Shown here: in pieces, positions 46,391-58,245 of the stretch | Numbering within the stretch: position 1 is the first letter of the stretch | How the letters are laid out: every line of letters starts with the position of its first letter | Source: Sorex araneus | Lineage: Eukaryota; Chordata; Mammalia; Eulipotyphla; Soricidae | Direction of reading: 5' to 3' | NCBI RefSeq assembly: GCF_027595985.1 | Contig: NC_073307.1 | Span: 48,338,509 to 48,402,508, forward strand | Length of the DNA: 64,000 nucleotides | The notes under the pieces: generated by a model | Seen by the model: the letters and a program-made list of their open reading frames with translations, nothing else | Databases searched by the model: none | What the model was told of the DNA's origin: nothing | Program-made: the position numbers and the translations under genes

Positions 46391-46629
46391 GGGCTGGAGC
46401 GATAGCACAGTGGTTGGGTGTTCGCCTTTCACGAGGCCGACCCGAGTTCGATTCCTCCGCCCCTCTCGGAGAGCCCGGCAAGCTACCAAGAGTATCAAGC
46501 CCGCACAGCAGAGCCTGGCAAGCTACCTGTGTGTATTGAATATGCCAAAAACAATAACAATAAGTCTCTCAATGAGAGACGTTACTGGTGCCTGCTCGAA
46601 CAAATCTATGAGCAATGGGATGACAAGTG
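46391..46629 (+). mobile_element. Long-tail SINE, full length
   Basis: Forward element with A box TAGCACAGTGG and B box GAGTTCGATTCC. Perfect 13-bp target duplication ACTTATTTACTCT at 46378-46390 and 46630-46642. Confidence 0.97.
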
Positions 46630-46704
46630 ACTTATTTACTCTATTTACTATAGTTAGTAATAGTCATGGTCTGTTTATTTTTTCCCCTCACACAGGAAAT
46701 AGTG

Positions 46705-47790
46705 AATAACATTTTTAAAATTTGAATCACCCTGATATTCACAGTTGCAATGCTGTTCATGGTTGAGTTCAACACCAATCCCTCTACCAGTGAACATTTA
46801 CCACCATTAATAGCTCCATTTTTCCTCTACCTCCCTCAATAATCCTGCCTCAGCCTGTCTCTATGGCAGGTACTTTTTCTTTCTCTCTCTCTCTTTCTTT
46901 TTCTCTCTCTCTACCTCTCCCTTTCTCCTTTTGGGCATTACGATTTTTAATACAGATACGATACTGAGAGGTTATCATGTTGGTTCCTTTACCTACTTTC
47001 AGCACGCAGTTCTTATCCATCGTTATCATTTCCAGCTATCTTTATCATAGTGGTCCCTTCTCTATCCCAATTGCCTTCTCCTCCAGCACTTGAGGCAGGC
47101 TTCTAGCAGTGGAACAATCCTCCTGGCCCTTGTTTTTACTTAAAGAATGGAGAGAAGAAATGAACAGAAAGTTCCTCAAAGAAGAAATACAAATGGCCAA
47201 AAGGCACATGAAAAATGCTCTACGACAGTAGTCATCAGGGAGATGCAAATCAAAACAACAATGAGATATCATCTCACACCACAGAGTGGCGCACATCAAA
47301 AAGAAAAAGACCAACCAGTGCTGGCATGGATGTGGGGAGAAAGGGACTCTCCTTTATTGTTGGTGGGAATGCTGACTGGTCCAGCTTTTTTGGAAAACAA
47401 TATGGGCATTCCTCAAAAAAGATAGAAATTGAGCTTTCATACAACCCAGCAGTCAGTTCTGGGAAATACCATGAGACCAAAGAATGCACATCAGAAATGC
47501 CATTTGCACTTCTATGTTCATTGCAGCACTGTTCACGATAGCTAGAATCTGGAAACAACCCAGGTGCTTAAGAAAAGGTGACTGGTTAAAGAAGTCATGG
47601 TACATCTAACAGTGGAATACTACATAACTGTTAGGAAAAATGAAGTCATGAAATTTGCTTATAAATGGATGGACATGGAGTGTGTCATGCTGAGTGAAAT
47701 GAGTCAGAAGGATAGGGACAGATATAGAATTATTGCACTCATTTATGGGATTAAAAAAACATAACATGAGACTAATACCCAAGGACAGGG
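46705..47790 (-). mobile_element. L1 insertion with 5' inversion (twin priming)
   Basis: 46705-47135 is an L1 3' UTR on the - strand. 47145-47785 is the end of ORF2 on the + strand ([22 protein letters not shown] and later blocks, ending ACCCAAGGACA). In an intact L1 the + part joins the - part almost without a gap, so the two are one insertion with its 5' section flipped. The ORFs on 47147-47541 are remnants. Confidence 0.85.
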
Positions 47791-48180
47791 AATAAAATTC
47801 TTAATTCTCACCTTAAAATTCTACTTCCAATTTCATTTGAACCAGGGGTTCTTTTTTTTTTTTTTTAAAAATACGTACTTATATATTTGGCCATACTAAT
47901 CAGCATTAAGATAATATTAAGATAATAGTACTGATATTATTATGTTCACAAAAAAAGAAAAAGGAAAGAGAATTTATATGAGAACTTTTCTGATTTTTCT
48001 TAGTTTCAATGTCATGGTTCTACTTCATATTTTACTAAATAGCAATGCAGAGTGACACAATAGTTGTTTAAAGCAGTTCATTAGAATTAATAGGATTCTT
48101 GACAATTCTTTGACAGTGTCTCCTTCCTATATTCTCAATTGATGTTAGAACAATCTTTTTTTTGTTTGCAAAGTAATTTT
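47791..48180. other. No recognised feature
   Basis: AT-rich, with a T-run at 47852-47867. Confidence 0.5.
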
Positions 48181-48182
48181 TA

Positions 48183-48545
48183 AAACAATTATTATTTTTT
48201 TAATGAATCACCCTGGGGTACAGTTACAGACTTATAACTTTTCATGCTTACCTTTTCATGCTTACCTTTCAGTCATACAAAGTCATACGATAGATCGAGT
48301 GCCCATCCCTCCACCAGTGCCCTTTCTCCACCAGCAGTGTTCCTGTATCCCTCCCATCCCCCCACTCACCCCCACCTTCCCCCGCTTCGGCCTCTGTGAC
48401 AGGCACATTTCCTTTTCCTCTCTCTTCTTTAGGGTTTTGCATTTACTGCAATGCAGATATTGAGTGGCCATCATGTTTGGTCTATAGTCTACTTTTGGCA
48501 TGCATCTCCCATCTCGAGCAGGCTCTCTAAACACCCTTTACTTAG
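48183..48545 (-). mobile_element. L1 3' UTR, 5'-truncated
   Basis: Reverse 3' UTR blocks (AATGAATCACCCTGGGG, CCCATCCCTCCACCAGTGCCC) ending near GAGCAGGCTCTCTAAACACC. TTTTCATGCTTACC is repeated twice near its 3' end. Confidence 0.87.
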
Positions 48546-48559
48546 TAGGACAAGGTGTT

Positions 48560-49015
48560 CTTTTTAAAAAATGTATTTATTAATTTATTTATTAGTGGAT
48601 CACCGTGAGGTACAATTACAGAGTTATAAACTTTTGAGCTTGCGTTCCAGTCACACAATGATCAAGTAACCATCCCTTCACCAGTGCCCATTATCCACTA
48701 CAAATAATCTCAGTATCCCTTCCACCATCTCCAACCTATCCACCTCCCCACTGCCCCACCCTGCCTCTGTGGCAGGGAATTCCCTTTTGTTCTCTTTCTC
48801 CTTTTGGGTGTTGTGGTCTGAAATATAGGTATTGAGTGGCCATCATGTTTGGTCTATAGTCTACTTTCAGCACATATCTCCCATCCTGAGCAGGTCCTCA
48901 AAACACCATTTACCTGGTGTTCCCTTCTCTATCTGAGCTGCCCTCCCCCCCAGCATGTGAGGCCAGCTTCCAAACCATGGAGCTAACCTCCTAGGACCAG
49001 TTGTTCTTAAGTGAC
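48560..49015 (-). mobile_element. Second L1 3' UTR, directly after the first
   Basis: Same orientation and same 3' UTR as 48183-48545 but slightly longer (to CCATGGAGCTAACCTCC). The TGTTCTT near 48555 and 49007 could be a target duplication. Confidence 0.85.
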
Positions 49016-50195
49016 TTGGTTATCTGCCTTTTCTCCTGATCTGCTTCCCTGAGGCAAAATTAAGAATTCAGGAAATTTGAAAAATATGGTGGAATGACAC
49101 TTGATATACCCCAGTTGGAAATAGAAAAACATATCTTATATCCTAACTTGCTATGAGCATACATACTCTTGTGTGTGCATTTTTCTCAGTCAGCATTATG
49201 ACACATCTCTCTGTTCCCACTAGTTTGTATTTTAGGAAATAAGAGGCCTTTTATATCCCTCACCTAAGCCTCCACTTGACATCCTCCACAAACCACTCTT
49301 GGAAGAATCTGTTATCCTAGCTGTATGGTAGTTCAAGTGCTCAGCTAGAAAATCTGTTAGGTTTAGGTGCTCCAAACAAACAAACAATGAATGAAAACAA
49401 AATGCAGATGGGCACAGGAGACTGGGTGCAGGCCTGGCATGGTGAAGGGTGTGTGAGGAAGCTGCGGCCAGAGCTCTCAGCTGTGGTTAGGGCCACTGTG
49501 CCTTCAGAGTCTTGACTGCCTCCCTGGTCAGACTCTTGCCTCACCTCTGTGAGGGAGCATCAGTGGTCCTGGGTGTGGGCAACAAGGAGTGGGGTGGTCT
49601 TGTTCCACATAGTTACTATCAGCTCTCTATTCTGGACCACACACCTGGCACAAAAATAACCACAGACCTGAAAACCACCAGGTCTCCATGAAAAGACATC
49701 AACGTATGGCTGAAGCTGGCAGTGCCAGGGTTGGACTCTTTATTAGTATCATCTACATTTTCTAACATTCGTGTCTTTGAAACTCCCAAACTGCCACTCA
49801 GAATAGGCACAATTTTAATGGAAATTTTGAATTTAATAATGGTTGATAATCACTTAAAATATTGTACAATCTCCTTATAATCAAAACCTCACCCAACTTT
49901 ACTTAAACCTGTCTATTTTATAAAATTGAGGTGTTCCACTAAGATTCTAAATATCAGATGCCTAATCTCAATCTCAAACCTAAATCTCAAAGCAGCCTTC
50001 TCTAAATAAGCACAAGCAAAATTTGTTCTGGCTCTAGCACTGTTAATAATTCTGTGAAAATCATATGTGACTAAACAAGATTGTTTCTCTATGCTTGCAT
50101 CCCCAAACACAGGTGGTAAGATATAACAACAAGTAGTTTCAACTTAAATTCTGAGCCTCATACTTTTCTGTACAAAAAAAACCCCAAACCTTACT
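49016..50195. other. No recognised feature; a GC-richer patch at 49395-49620
   Basis: Short reverse ORFs exist (49341-49544, 49619-49810) without similarity I can recognise. Confidence 0.5.
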
Positions 50196-50730
50196 ATTAG
50201 CTTGTAAGGTTGTTTTCCAATCTTTCATTCCGAGCCTATATTTATCATGGAAATGAAAATTACATCTCTTGTAAGCAGCAGAACATTGGCATTTATCCTG
50301 ATTCATTCAGCCAACATGTATTTGACTTTTGATAAGTCAATTCAGTACACTGTCATTTATGGAAAAAATGATACAAAGAAAATTTTAATTTAAAAATTTT
50401 AAAATATATTTATATTTAAAATTTTTAATATTTTGTGTTTTTGTGGTTTTATTCCTTTAGATATTTCTTTTCTGTCCTTACATTTTGATGTGGGCCTTTC
50501 ATCTGCTTTAATTTATGTTACCATTTACTTCTGCAATTATTTGGCTATAATTTTGTTTAAGGCACTGTGGTTTACAAAACTGTTATTAAGGGTTTCCTGC
50601 ATAAAACTTTCCACACTACACCCTCCACTCGTGTCCGCTTTTTCATCACCATTGGCCCAGTGCCCCCTCCCCCTCCACCCTCCACATACTTCTCATGGTA
50701 AGCTTTATACTGAAGATATTTCTCACTTTC
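50196..50730 (-). mobile_element. Old L1 pieces (ORF2 N-terminal region and a 3' UTR-like block)
   Basis: 50205-50360 matches the reverse-strand ORF2 start region (compare 18590-18760: CTTGTAAGCAGCAGAACATT). 50560-50720 resembles an L1 3' UTR variant (TTTCCTGCATAAAACTTTCC, CACCATTGGCCCAGTG). Confidence 0.6.
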
Positions 50731-50821
50731 CGTTGCCTCTGTGCACTTGTTATCCCGTGTTATGTTTATTTATATTCTGCATATAAGAAGATAACTTTTG
50801 TTTTTATGTAGGAGTATCACT

Positions 50822-50930
50822 TGTCACTTGTATCACTTGTCATCCCGTTGCTCATTGATTTGCTTTAGCGGGCACCAGTAACGTCTCCATTGTGAGACTT
50901 ATTGTTAATGTTTTTGGCATATCAGCCATT
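50822..50930 (-). mobile_element. Long-tail SINE, truncated
   Basis: Reverse tail from CACTTGTCATCCCGTTG to TTTTTGGCATATC; the rest is missing. Confidence 0.9.
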
Positions 50931-50975
50931 GGTTAAGCTGATTAAACTGGGCATGAACTCCACATTACTTTTATA

Positions 50976-51257
50976 AAAAGTTTAATTGGATATCCATGAG
51001 ATAGACCATTACAAAGATGTTCATAATTGGGTCTCAGTCATACAATGATCCAGCACCCATCCCTCCACCAGTGCACATCTCCCACTACCAATGTGCCCCG
51101 TTTCCCCACCAGCATCCTCCACCATCCCTCAAGCCCCCATCCCATACCCCCAGCCTCCCTCTGGGGGAGGCACTTTCCTTCTTGCTCTCTCTCTCTCCTT
51201 TTCCTTTTGTGCATTATGGTTTGTAATACAGGCGATAAGAGGTCATGGTGTTTGTTC
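50976..51257 (-). mobile_element. L1 3' UTR
   Basis: Reverse blocks GGGTCTCAGTCATACAATG and CATCCCTCCACCAGTGCAC, then the pyrimidine-rich core. It runs straight into the GC-richer sequence that follows. Confidence 0.85.
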
Positions 51258-51860
51258 AGGGCATTCAGCATTTTTATTGGGACAGTAAGGCTGGAGTTGC
51301 TTTTCAATTGGGTGAAAGCTTTGGGGTGTGGATATGACTGCCAAGGCTTCCAGAAGTACAGGGAGGTGTGGGGAGGTAGCTCATCTCAATCTCGAGAAAG
51401 CCTGGAGGTTACAGTCACAAAACCCATATACCTGAATTTTCAGTAGATTATGTCTTGGTGAGGCCCATCCTGATGTCAGGCTGGGGGTAGGGCAGAGATT
51501 TTGGATTGTGGAAGCAAGCAGCTGCTGAGGGCTCTGCTTGGATGGACTCTAGTCAACCTGCCCCTCTCTGATTTACCCGTCTGTTCAGCCATGCGGAGGT
51601 CTGAGATTAACTCTGACTTTTGATCTCTTTCAAGATTTATCTGAAATAAAGCCAATAAATGAGTTTGTATAGGTGAGCCGAAGGAGTTTTGTGGGCATGG
51701 CTCCCACATACCTAACTTTTGGCCATTTAATTTCTTGGTAAACTTGGTCCCAAGTTGTTGGGGCCTGGCCAAAGGCACAGTGGCAATTCTGGGGTGTCAG
51801 GAAGCCTGAATGCACCATTAGGTTGCTGATGCACTGGCCCTGCAGGTACAGGTTGACCTG
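51258..51860 (-). mobile_element. L1 5' UTR-like sequence, joined to an L1 3' UTR
   Basis: Contains blocks shared with 6870-7000 and 9840-10000 (GACTGCCAAGGCTTCCAGAA, CAATCT-GAGAAAGCCTGGAG) and a second related unit near 51640-51720. No ORF is convincing. Together with 50976-51257 it may be a third composite element. Confidence 0.45.
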
Positions 51861-52392
51861 TTGGTGGCACCATACCCCCTAATTTTTAAGAGTTTTTGCT
51901 TTCACATTTTCATGCAGCTTGCAGCTAATGTCGTAAGCTTATTTTTCCTTCCATGTTTCAAGCACTTAAGTCTAGAAGTCACTTTGTGATTCCCCATTAT
52001 ATAAACCAACATATAGGTCCTTATGATTGTACTAAAATCTATTAAAACTGAAAGGAAAATTTAGTATCCAGATCAGCTATCTTAGAAGAAATTCTGATTT
52101 TAGATAAGAAAATATGCAGAAGAAAAGAACTATAATAGTAAGAAAAAGACTATAATAAAGCAAATGTAATAGCTATTCATTGCTTGATGTCATGCAACAA
52201 CTCAAAACTGATACAAAAATAAGTATTTATTGTTTCCTTAGTACATGGGATCATCTGTGAGAGCGGGGTCTTTTTTTCACATGGTTGAGATATATAAATT
52301 GATAAACAAGCTTCTCCCTTACCTATTGTGCAAGCATGGTTCATGAACATTAAAATTTTTTTGGCTCTCTGACCAATTATCCTTAGGATGAG
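51861..52392. other. No recognised feature
   Basis: AT-rich DNA. Confidence 0.5.
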
Positions 52393-52618
52393 GAATCACT
52401 GTATCACTGTCATCCTGTTGTTCATCCATTTGCTCGTGCGGGCACCAGTAATGTCTCTATTCGTCCCAGCCTTGATATTTTAGTAGCCTCACCTTACTCA
52501 TTTTTCTCAATGATTGGAGGCTCTTTCAGGGTCAAGGGAATGAGACCTGTTATTGTTACTGTATTTGGCGTATTGAATACGCCATGGGGAGCTTGCCAGG
52601 CTATTCTGTGTAGGATGA
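52393..52618 (-). mobile_element. Long-tail SINE, extended-tail variant
   Basis: The reverse tail carries an extra stretch between GTCTCTATT and GTTATTGTTACTG (TTTTAGTAGCCTCACCTTAC, GAGGCTCTTTCAGGGTCA), matching 62838-62905. The head is missing. Confidence 0.88.
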
Positions 52619-52660
52619 AGAATATTAATAAAAATTGTAGAATGTCCATAAAATTGCTTG

Positions 52661-52985
52661 GAATTTCTCCCCACTAAAGTCGACCTGCTGAAAAGAAAGC
52701 ATTTGATAATTAATTAGGGGGGAGAAACTCCAAATCAATAATAGTGAGTTTTTTGTTGAAATATTGAATGTAATCAAAGTAAAGTGAAAGTAAAGTGAAA
52801 TTTACCAGTTACACATGCAGGGTGGGGGGCTGGGGAGGTGGGGGGGAGGGGGGAGGTATACTATGATTCTTGGTGGTGAAATATGTGCACTGGTGAAGGG
52901 ATGGGTGTTCAAGCATTGTATAACTGAGACTTAAACCTGAACGCTTTGTAATTTTCCACATGGTGATTCAATAAAAGAATAAATT
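52661..52985 (+). mobile_element. L1 3' UTR with 5' inversion (twin priming)
   Basis: 52716-52985 is a forward L1 3' UTR with end GTGATTCAATAAAAGAATAAA. 52661-52715 is the immediately upstream L1 segment in reverse orientation, overlapping the forward part by about 14 bases (GGGGAGAAATTCC). Confidence 0.88.
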
Positions 52986-53100
52986 AATTTAAAAAAATAA
53001 ATAAATAAATAAAAATAATTGATTGGCATTTGAAACGGCTTTAGTAGCAAGACTGTATTTCAGTCTCATTTTCACCTTCCATGAGTAAAGAGGGGTGTGT

Positions 53101-53125
53101 TTGTGTGTGTGTGTGTGTGTGTGTT
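53101..53125 (+). repeat. (GT)n microsatellite
   Basis: About 12 uninterrupted GT units. Confidence 0.97.
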
Positions 53126-53955
53126 TATAGGCAGGAAATAATTTTCATTCATAATTTTATCTTCAAGGAAGCAAGGAAGTCTTGGAAAAGAAAATAGTTT
53201 CAAACTTCAAGAACCAGTGCAAAAATATACAATACTGTTTTTGTCTTTTTCTCTTCATTCTTCCAGTAAACACCCTATATGCTAACACACACCAGATAAC
53301 TCACCTGTATTGATGGAAAACATACCAGATTCATATTATTTGACCCCGCTCTCCAGTCTGACTTTTGGGAATAGCTTGACTTAGCTTTTTATTTTTTAAA
53401 AAAAAAAAACTGCTGTGAACTTGGCTCCTTCAACATTTCCTACCAGGATATATCAACAGCTTTCTCCCCCCTCAGCTGCTCATGTATATGGCAACATTCT
53501 TCACTCTCCTTATCTATAAATTCTATCACCTCACAAATTAGCACAGCTATCTCTATTCAATATGAAGCCACTTCAGAGTAAGCAGACACATATATTGTGT
53601 TCTGAGACTGTCTAGTCATTCAGATACCCTCACCCTTGCATGTGCATATAATGAACACATAACTTCTACAGACTTTCTCTAAGTGTTTCATGACTGCTCA
53701 GTCTTGTGAAGTACTACTTGTTTCAGCTAAAATACAAGTTTAGCTACCATTAACTGAGATAGATATTCAACAGCAATGTCCCAAATCACGAAAACTTTAT
53801 TTTTTTCATAAAGATATTGCAGTGTACGATCTAGAATTGAATACATAACCATTAGGCACCCATATTTATTTTATTTTCTATTTTTATCATCTTAATAAAT
53901 TTCCATTTTATGGATACAAGGAGTCTGGGATACATGTTTGTACTTTTATCATTAG
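53126..53955. other. No recognised feature
   Basis: No repeat family or gene recognised. Confidence 0.5.
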
Positions 53956-54038
53956 AAAATTACCATCTCTGTCCCTCATGATATTTTTTAACTTAAAGTT
54001 TATGTTGTCTGATATGAGTCTGATTATCCCAGTCTTTT

Positions 54039-54214
54039 TTTTTTCTTTTTGGGTTACACCCAGCCCCAGCGATGCTCTGCAGTTACTCAGGGTTCTGCAC
54101 TCAGGAATTACTTCTGGCAGTGCTCTGGGGGACCATATGGGATGCTGGGAATCGAACTTGGGTTGGCCACGTGCAAGGCAAACACCCTACCCGCTGTGCT
54201 GTCATACCAGCCCC
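54039..54214 (-). mobile_element. Short-tail SINE
   Basis: Reverse element; perfect 13-bp target duplication ATCCCAGTCTTTT at 54026-54038 and 54215-54227. Confidence 0.96.
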
Positions 54215-54679
54215 ATCCCAGTCTTTTAAGGATGCTTGTTTGCCTGAAATGTTGTTCTCTAGCCTTTGAATGTAAGTCTGTATTTTCTCTGATTGCTCAA
54301 GTGTGTCTCTTGTAGACAGTAGAAATTTGGGTTCAGTTTTCTGATACATCTTGCTACTTTTGATTCATGCATTTAGGTTAGTGACATTGAGAGAGTTTAT
54401 TGGCATCATTTTGTAGAGATTTTGTGTGATTAGGAAATTTTCTTTTCATAAAGAACCCTCATCACTTTTTTTAGAGTTGATTTTGAGGCTATGAAGTTTT
54501 TGAGCTGTTGATTATATACAGCTCAAATACAACAAATCTCTTTATTGATCCTTCACATATGAATGGCAGTCTGCTGAATGTAGTACTCTTGGTGAAGCAT
54601 TCATATCATTGAATTGTTTAACAGCATCCCACCACTTTATTATGGTCCATAAAGTCTCATTTAATTAAGTATGCTGTAA

Positions 54680-55115
54680 ATTTTTAAAAAAAAATTTATT
54701 AGTGAATCACTGTGAGGAACAGTTACAAACTTATGAACTTTCTTTTTGCATTTCAGTCATATAGCGATCATTTACCCATCCCTCAACCAGTTGCATTCTC
54801 CTCCACCAATGATCCCAGTATCCCTCCCACCACCCCCACCCCACCCCCCACCACCCCACCCTATCTCTGCAGGGCATTACCTTTTGTTCTCTCTCCTTTT
54901 GGGTGTTGTAGTTTGCAATAGAGGTATTGAGTGGCCTTCATGTTTGGTCTATAGTCTACTTTCAGCTTGCATCTTCCAACCCGAATGGGTCCTCCTAACA
55001 TTCTTTTCTTGGTGTTCCCTTCTCTATCTCAGCTTCCTTTTCTTCCAGCATATCAGGCCAGTTTCCAAGCTGTGGGGCAGACCTGCTGGTCCTTATCTCT
55101 ACTACTCTTGGATGT
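54680..55115 (-). mobile_element. L1 3' UTR inserted in an older L1
   Basis: Reverse 3' UTR from TTAGTGAATCACTGTGAGG to about 55115, where the host L1 resumes. Confidence 0.82.
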
Positions 55116-55393
55116 TAGTCGCCCACTCTGGGAAGCTCCTTTGTATGTAATATATTTGATCTTGCTGCTTTCAATATTCTCTAACTTTGGATTTTGTGTT
55201 CTGATTATGACATGTATAGGAGTCTATTTAATGTGGTCTTTCTTGGTTGGGACCATTAAAACTTCTTGAAGCTGGGCTCCTGCACTCCTAAATTCTGGGA
55301 ACTTTTAAGATATGATTTCTCTGATTAAATATTCTATATCACCATTCCCTTCCTCTTCCTTAGGGACTCCAATGATTCTATGTTGTTTTTCTT

Positions 55394-55688
55394 TTTCTTT
55401 TCTTTTTTTTATTTTTTAATTGAGTGAACGTGAGAACAGTTACAGGGCTTTTAGGATTGAGTCTCAGTCATACTATGCTCAAACACCCATCTGTTCACCA
55501 GTGCACATGTTCCACCACCAATAACCCCAGCATACCTCCCTCCCACTCCCCCTCTGCCTGTGTGGCAGATGATTTTCACTTCACTCTTTCTTTACTTTGA
55601 TTACATTCAATTTTCAACAGGAAACTCACTATCATTATTTGGAGTTTTTTCCCCCAACAGTAAGACCTGTTGGAATGGCATCATTAGA
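55394..55688 (-). mobile_element. L1 3' UTR inserted in an older L1
   Basis: Reverse 3' UTR with a T-rich start. Perfect 17-bp target duplication TCTATGTTGTTTTTCTT at 55377-55393 and 55689-55705. Confidence 0.94.
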
Positions 55689-55847
55689 TCTATGTTGTTT
55701 TTCTTGAACTAAGGTTTAATAGGTCTCCTGTGTGCTGTTCATTTATTTTGAGACTTTTGTCCATCTTCTGTTTCATTATTTTTTTATGTTCCTGCATCTC
55801 ATCTTGGAGCTCACCGAATTTATCCTAGCTCCTATCTCTCTACTGTA

Positions 55848-55983
55848 CAGGGGTTACTCCTGGCTCTGAACTCAGGAATTATTTCTGGTAGTGCTGGGGG
55901 ACCATTTAGGATGCTGGGAATTGAACCTGGGTTGGCCACATACAAGGCAAACGCCCTACCCGCTGTGCTATTACTCCAGTCCC
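55848..55983 (-). mobile_element. Short-tail SINE, tail-truncated
   Basis: Begins inside the tail (GGGGTTACTCCTGGCTCTGA) and runs through the head to CTCCAGTCCC. Confidence 0.92.
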
Positions 55984-56062
55984 GAATATTTTCAACCTTC
56001 TTAGCCCTTCTTCTTCTTTAGATATAATTTTGGGTTCTGTGATTTACTGGTACTATCACCAT

Positions 56063-56306
56063 CGAGATGGAGTGATAGCGCAGTGGTAGGTTGTTTGCCT
56101 TGCATGAGACCGACCCGGGTTCAATTCCTCTGCCCTCTTGGAGAGCCCGGCAAGCTGCTAAGAGTATCTTGCCTGCCCAGCAGAGCCTGGCAAGCTACCC
56201 ATGGCATATTCGCTATGCCAAAAAACAGTAACAGTAAGTCTCACAATGGAGACGTTACTGGTGCCCGCTTCAAGCAAATCAATGAGCAGTGGGATGACAA
56301 TGACAG
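56063..56306 (+). mobile_element. Long-tail SINE, full length
   Basis: Forward element, head GAGATGGAGTGATAGCGCAG. Target duplication ACTATCACCAT at 56052-56062 and 56307-56317. Confidence 0.96.
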
Positions 56307-56317
56307 ACTATCACCAT

Positions 56318-57270
56318 TGTGAATTTTTTTCTGGATGTTCACCATTGCAGTTTCGGTTATGTTAGTACAGTCATTGTGTTTTTGTATAGTGGAACACTCT
56401 TCCAAAATTATGAGTTTATGTTTTATAGAGGTGGGATAGGACTTCAGATGAATTTAGGAGTGGCCAATAAAAGAGAAGCTTCTGCCAGTGTACTCCTTGG
56501 CCCTGACGCAGACCCCCTGGAGTCCAGGGACACATTAGTAATACAAGCCCCCCCCCTTTTAAATTGGAGGCTTGGTCTCTTTATTTAAGTCTTAGGAACC
56601 CATATTTTCATTATTCCTTACTTCAAAACAATTGAAAATCATACTTCATAGTTCTTAGAATCAATGAATCAGGAAAAATGGACTTGCTTCTAAATTTCTA
56701 TAGCAAATTCTATCAGCATGTTTAGTTTTGCACAATATTCAGGATCCCAGATGCTTTGAGTAAAACATTTCATGAAATTACTTCAATATTATGGACAATA
56801 TGGTTGGCGAGATTACGCTTGGTAAGATTAGCAATTCTTGCAAAAGCCTGGAAGTTAAAAGAAAGAAGATGATGTGTTAATAAAAGTCAGCAATTAATTA
56901 AAACCAACTCTTCTCTATCATCCAATCATTGTTCTATGTTTTTTGCATGAGCAGATTTTCTTCATTTCCCAAATGGTCACATAAAGAAGATACCTCTTAA
57001 AGAAGGTATTTCTGATGGAAGCTTACCTCTTTGCCGTTAGGTCCCAGCAGCATGAAACTATTTTTGCAGACTTACTTTCACATCTCCTAAACACTGTTAG
57101 CTCTCTCATCAAATTTCATACTTATGCTTCCTGTCACTGGATAAAACTGGCTGCAAGGAAAAAAGCAACTTTCAACCTAATATCTCAAAAAATCCCAGTG
57201 GGAATTTGCTACAAAGATTTACTCTCATAAAAGTAGGAAGAATGAAAAATCAAAAGGGGAAATCTGTTCA
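56318..57270. other. No recognised feature
   Basis: 56318-56580 may still be L1 5' debris; a C-run is at 56551-56559. No gene seen. Confidence 0.45.
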
Positions 57271-58035
57271 ATGAAGCCCACCAAGTTCAATGAGCAGAAA
57301 CAGTAACATGGAAGGCTCAACCAACACCAATCAATTCTGTAAATTCTCAGATAATGACTTTAGTGACACCATGGTGAGGACATTTAATGAGCTCAGAGAA
57401 ATGATGGCATGGATAGTCAGCAAATTACAAGAAAGTATGAGAGCTGAAAAAAGAAAACTACAATCAGAAGTTATGATCATGTTAGATGATATAAAAACTC
57501 AGTAGAAGATATGAGGATCAGTATCACAGAAACTGAAGAAAAATTCAAGGTACTTCAAAATGAAATGGAGAAAACAATAGAAGATGTGAAACATATATGA
57601 ATATAAATGAAAAGAACAACAGAGAACTACGGGATGAGTTCAAGAAGAATAGTATAAGAATCCCTGAAGTCTCTGAAGAATAACAAAGCTACTTTGATGG
57701 AGAACCAACAGTTAAAGAAATGATAGCTAATCTGCCTGTGGCAGTCAGGCTTAAAGAAAAAAGAGAGAGAAGAGATGACAGCTCAAACCATCCCAGAGTT
57801 GAGGAGCACTTGCACCCAGATTTAAGAAGCCTGAAGCATCCCAGTGAAATATACCTAACTAGGAAAACTCAGAGACCCATTGTAGTCAGAATGACAAAAA
57901 AACAAAGAGACAGACTATTGAAGCAGCAAGCAAGGTCACAAAAGGAACCTATACACAAAAGAAAGCCCATAAAAGTTAGAGCAGAGCTATTGAATAAGAC
58001 TATGAGATATTCTAAGGATATTCGTCCTCAGGGAC
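57271..58035 (+). pseudogene. Old L1 ORF1 remnant
   Basis: Forward pieces 57290-57505 (coiled-coil-like: FSDTMVRTFNELREMM...LQESMRAEKRKLQSE) and 57720-58049 (RNA-binding and C-terminal parts: IVVRMTKKQRDRLLKQ, KPIKVRAELLNKTM) line up with ORF1 of the full-length L1 but are separated by stops and frame changes. Confidence 0.75.
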
Positions 58036-58245
58036 TTGGCCGGGTATAGTGTAGACCTGGCCCCTACCCTCTACAACCCACTGCCCAACAACTTGGCCGG
58101 TATATGCCAGTGTGAGATTCTTCTGTTCTGTGTCGCAGGTGCCCCCATCTTTCCAGAGAGTAGCTCGTCCTGCCCCTTCTTCCTGTCTCTCTTCTTCCTG
58201 GGTGCTGGCTCAGTGGCCCCTGGACCAGAAGAGACTGGAAGGATG
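58034..58245. other. GC-rich island of unknown origin
   Basis: About 210 GC-rich bases next to the L1 ORF1 remnant and in otherwise AT-rich DNA. ACTTGGCCGG(G)TATA occurs at both 58035 and 58092. No ORF is convincing. Confidence 0.4.

Larger units (their letters stand above)
53960..55840 (-). mobile_element. Decayed L1, ORF2 N-terminus to ORF1, with nested insertions
   Basis: Reverse blocks match 18500-19420 of the full-length L1 in order (TTAAAGTTTATGTTGTCTGA, TTCCTTAGGGACTCCAATGA). A SINE (54039-54214) and two L1 3' ends (54680-55115 and 55394-55688) are inserted in it. Confidence 0.8.
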
